This document shows, one piece after another, positions 40,561 to 41,318 of a stretch of DNA of 41,318 nt (positions are counted from its first letter, which is position 1; each line of letters starts with the position of its first letter). The position numbers were made by a program, and so were the translations under genes. The stretch lies in the NCBI GenBank assembly GCA_900553885.1, contig USFD01000021.1, forward strand, positions 1-41,318, written 5' to 3'. The notes beneath the pieces were generated by a model. It searched no databases. It had not been told where the DNA came from and worked only from the letters and a program-made list of their open reading frames with translations. Source of the DNA: an uncultured Ruminococcus sp. GTDB taxonomy: Bacteria; Bacillota; Clostridia; Lachnospirales; Lachnospiraceae.

Positions 40561-40968
40561 ATGGCCAGACCGCAGAAGCAGAGATGTATCTGTTCGCTCC
40601 CCCGAGTTACAGGGTTTTCGCCGCAGGGATGTGAGCCGTCCGGCAGTATTAATCTTACATATGACGAATATGAAGTGATCCGTCTGCTGGATTATATGCA
40701 GATGACCCAGGAGCAGTGTGCTCAGCGGATGGGAATTTCCCGTCCGACTGTGACGCGGATTTATGACGAAGCCCGCCGTAAAATGGCAGATATGCTTGTC
40801 AATGGCAGGGGGCTTACCATCGGCGGCGGTGATGTCTATGTATGCCTGCAGATGCGTCCGGAGTGCGCAGACGAAGAAAACTGCTGTCACAGGAATAAGG
40901 AACTGCTCAGAGGTTCCCGGGAAATGCCGGTTACAGTATCGGGAAAAAGAGAAAATGAAGAGAGGTAA
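40561..40968 (+). CDS. DUF134 family DNA-binding protein
   Basis: A 135-residue protein. The N-terminal MARPQKQRCICSLPRVTGFS with two Cys is the DUF134 signature, and a sigma region-4-like helix-turn-helix follows (LTYDEYEVIRLLDYMQMTQE, then CAQRMGISRPTVTRIYDEAR). Further Cys and His residues (ECADEENCCHRN) in the C-terminus suggest metal or redox sensing. It precedes the flavoenzyme gene by 6 bases and probably regulates this unit via the palindrome at 40461. Confidence 0.88.
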   Translation: MARPQKQRCICSLPRVTGFSPQGCEPSGSINLTYDEYEVIRLLDYMQMTQEQCAQRMGISRPTVTRIYDEARRKMADMLVNGRGLTIGGGDVYVCLQMRPECADEENCCHRNKELLRGSREMPVTVSGKRENEER

Positions 40969-40974
40969 GGAAAG

Positions 40975-41318
40975 ATGAAGGTGCTTATCATTGGCGGTGT
41001 CGCAGCCGGAACAAAAACCGCGGCAAAATTAAAAAGGGAAGACAGAAGTATTGAAGTGACAGTGATTACAAAGGATCAGGATATTTCCTATGCGGGATGC
41101 GGCCTTCCCTACTATGTAGGCGGGCTGATTGAGAGCAGGGATGAGCTGATCGTAAATACGCCTCAGAAATATTCCGGCCTTACAGGCGTGGAGGTGCGCA
41201 CGGGAAAAGAAGCAGTAGCGCTGGATGCGGAGAAAAAGACGGTTACGCTGAAAGATGTGCAGACCGGTGAAACCGAAGTCTGTTCCTATGACAAACTGGT
41301 GATTGCTGTAGGAGCATC
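40975..41318 (+). CDS. CoA-disulfide reductase / NADH oxidase-family flavoenzyme, N-terminal part (cut by window end)
   Basis: The first ~114 residues of a pyridine nucleotide-disulfide oxidoreductase: FAD-binding VLIIGGVAAGTKTAAKLKRE, and the single redox Cys C42 in SYAGCGLPYYVGGLI, typical of CoA-disulfide reductase, NADH oxidase and peroxidase. A second nucleotide segment (DKLVIAVGA) starts at the window end. Members often carry an added rhodanese domain, which cannot be seen here. It is co-transcribed with the DUF134 gene. Confidence 0.87.
   Translation, partial: MKVLIIGGVAAGTKTAAKLKREDRSIEVTVITKDQDISYAGCGLPYYVGGLIESRDELIVNTPQKYSGLTGVEVRTGKEAVALDAEKKTVTLKDVQTGETEVCSYDKLVIAVGA

Noticed and set aside
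1..41318. CRISPR arrays, tRNA or rRNA genes and complete insertion sequences.
   Set aside because: I looked for evenly spaced direct repeats, tRNA-like TTCGAATC arms, rRNA motifs and transposase genes and found none I could support.

Overview
The window looks like a chromosome segment of a gut Firmicute, most likely Lachnospiraceae (Blautia/Ruminococcus-like). The basis is moderate G+C, strong AGGAGG ribosome binding sites, a MurT/GatD pair, a phosphoketolase, a class B sortase, a bile-salt-hydrolase-family enzyme, a T-box leader and a DUF951-rpsF-ssb-rpsR cluster. The genus is an inference; no rRNA or tRNA gene is present.

Positions 1-12,240 are accessory DNA. The window opens in the 3' end of a MATE transporter, followed by a conjugative-element-type sigma-like gene that loses its homology near base 541. 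There a mobilizable element begins: a leftward control operon (Fe-S QueG-like protein, small HTH, XRE regulator, sigma factor) and a rightward replication/transfer operon (CHC2 primase, P4-type primase-helicase, small HTH-like protein, MobV relaxase, small ORF, small HTH, large serine recombinase). A 394-base gap rich in inverted repeats, just before the mobilization genes, is the best oriT/origin candidate. A LexA-type box and a hairpin that hides the primase Shine-Dalgarno sequence lie in the divergent control region. Beyond the recombinase is an A+T-rich cargo stretch: a small unknown protein, a KilA-N protein with a perfect 26-bp palindrome inside its coding sequence, a DUF4062 protein and a decayed gene. 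The right end of the element was not found.

Positions 12,254-28,907 are chromosomal. They hold two small unknown genes, an MFS transporter divergent from an AraC regulator, a 1189-residue membrane-anchored M4 metallopeptidase fused to a von Willebrand A domain and a zinc ribbon, and DAHP synthase. A T-box-led operon follows (iron-type dehydrogenase, YkvI-like transporter, Ntn amide hydrolase), then phosphoketolase with a convergent AraC regulator, and shikimate dehydrogenase closed by a strong bidirectional terminator.

Positions 28,934-33,717 form a leftward operon (nicotinate phosphoribosyltransferase, Ddl, MurF, HAD phosphatase) joining NAD salvage to cell-wall precursor synthesis. An intergenic space with a perfect 22-bp inverted repeat separates it from the rightward murT-gatD pair, which amidates the peptidoglycan stem peptide. 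Then come a phosphoesterase, a possible 29-residue Cys-rich peptide, a LUD protein, sortase B, DUF951, rpsF-ssb-rpsR, a DUF134 regulator behind a palindromic operator candidate, and the start of a CoA-disulfide-reductase-family flavoenzyme running off the window.

The most promising targets are the T-box operon that ties amino-acid sensing to an amide hydrolase, the M4-vWA fusion protease, the regulatory architecture of the mobile element, and the KilA-N/DUF4062 cargo.
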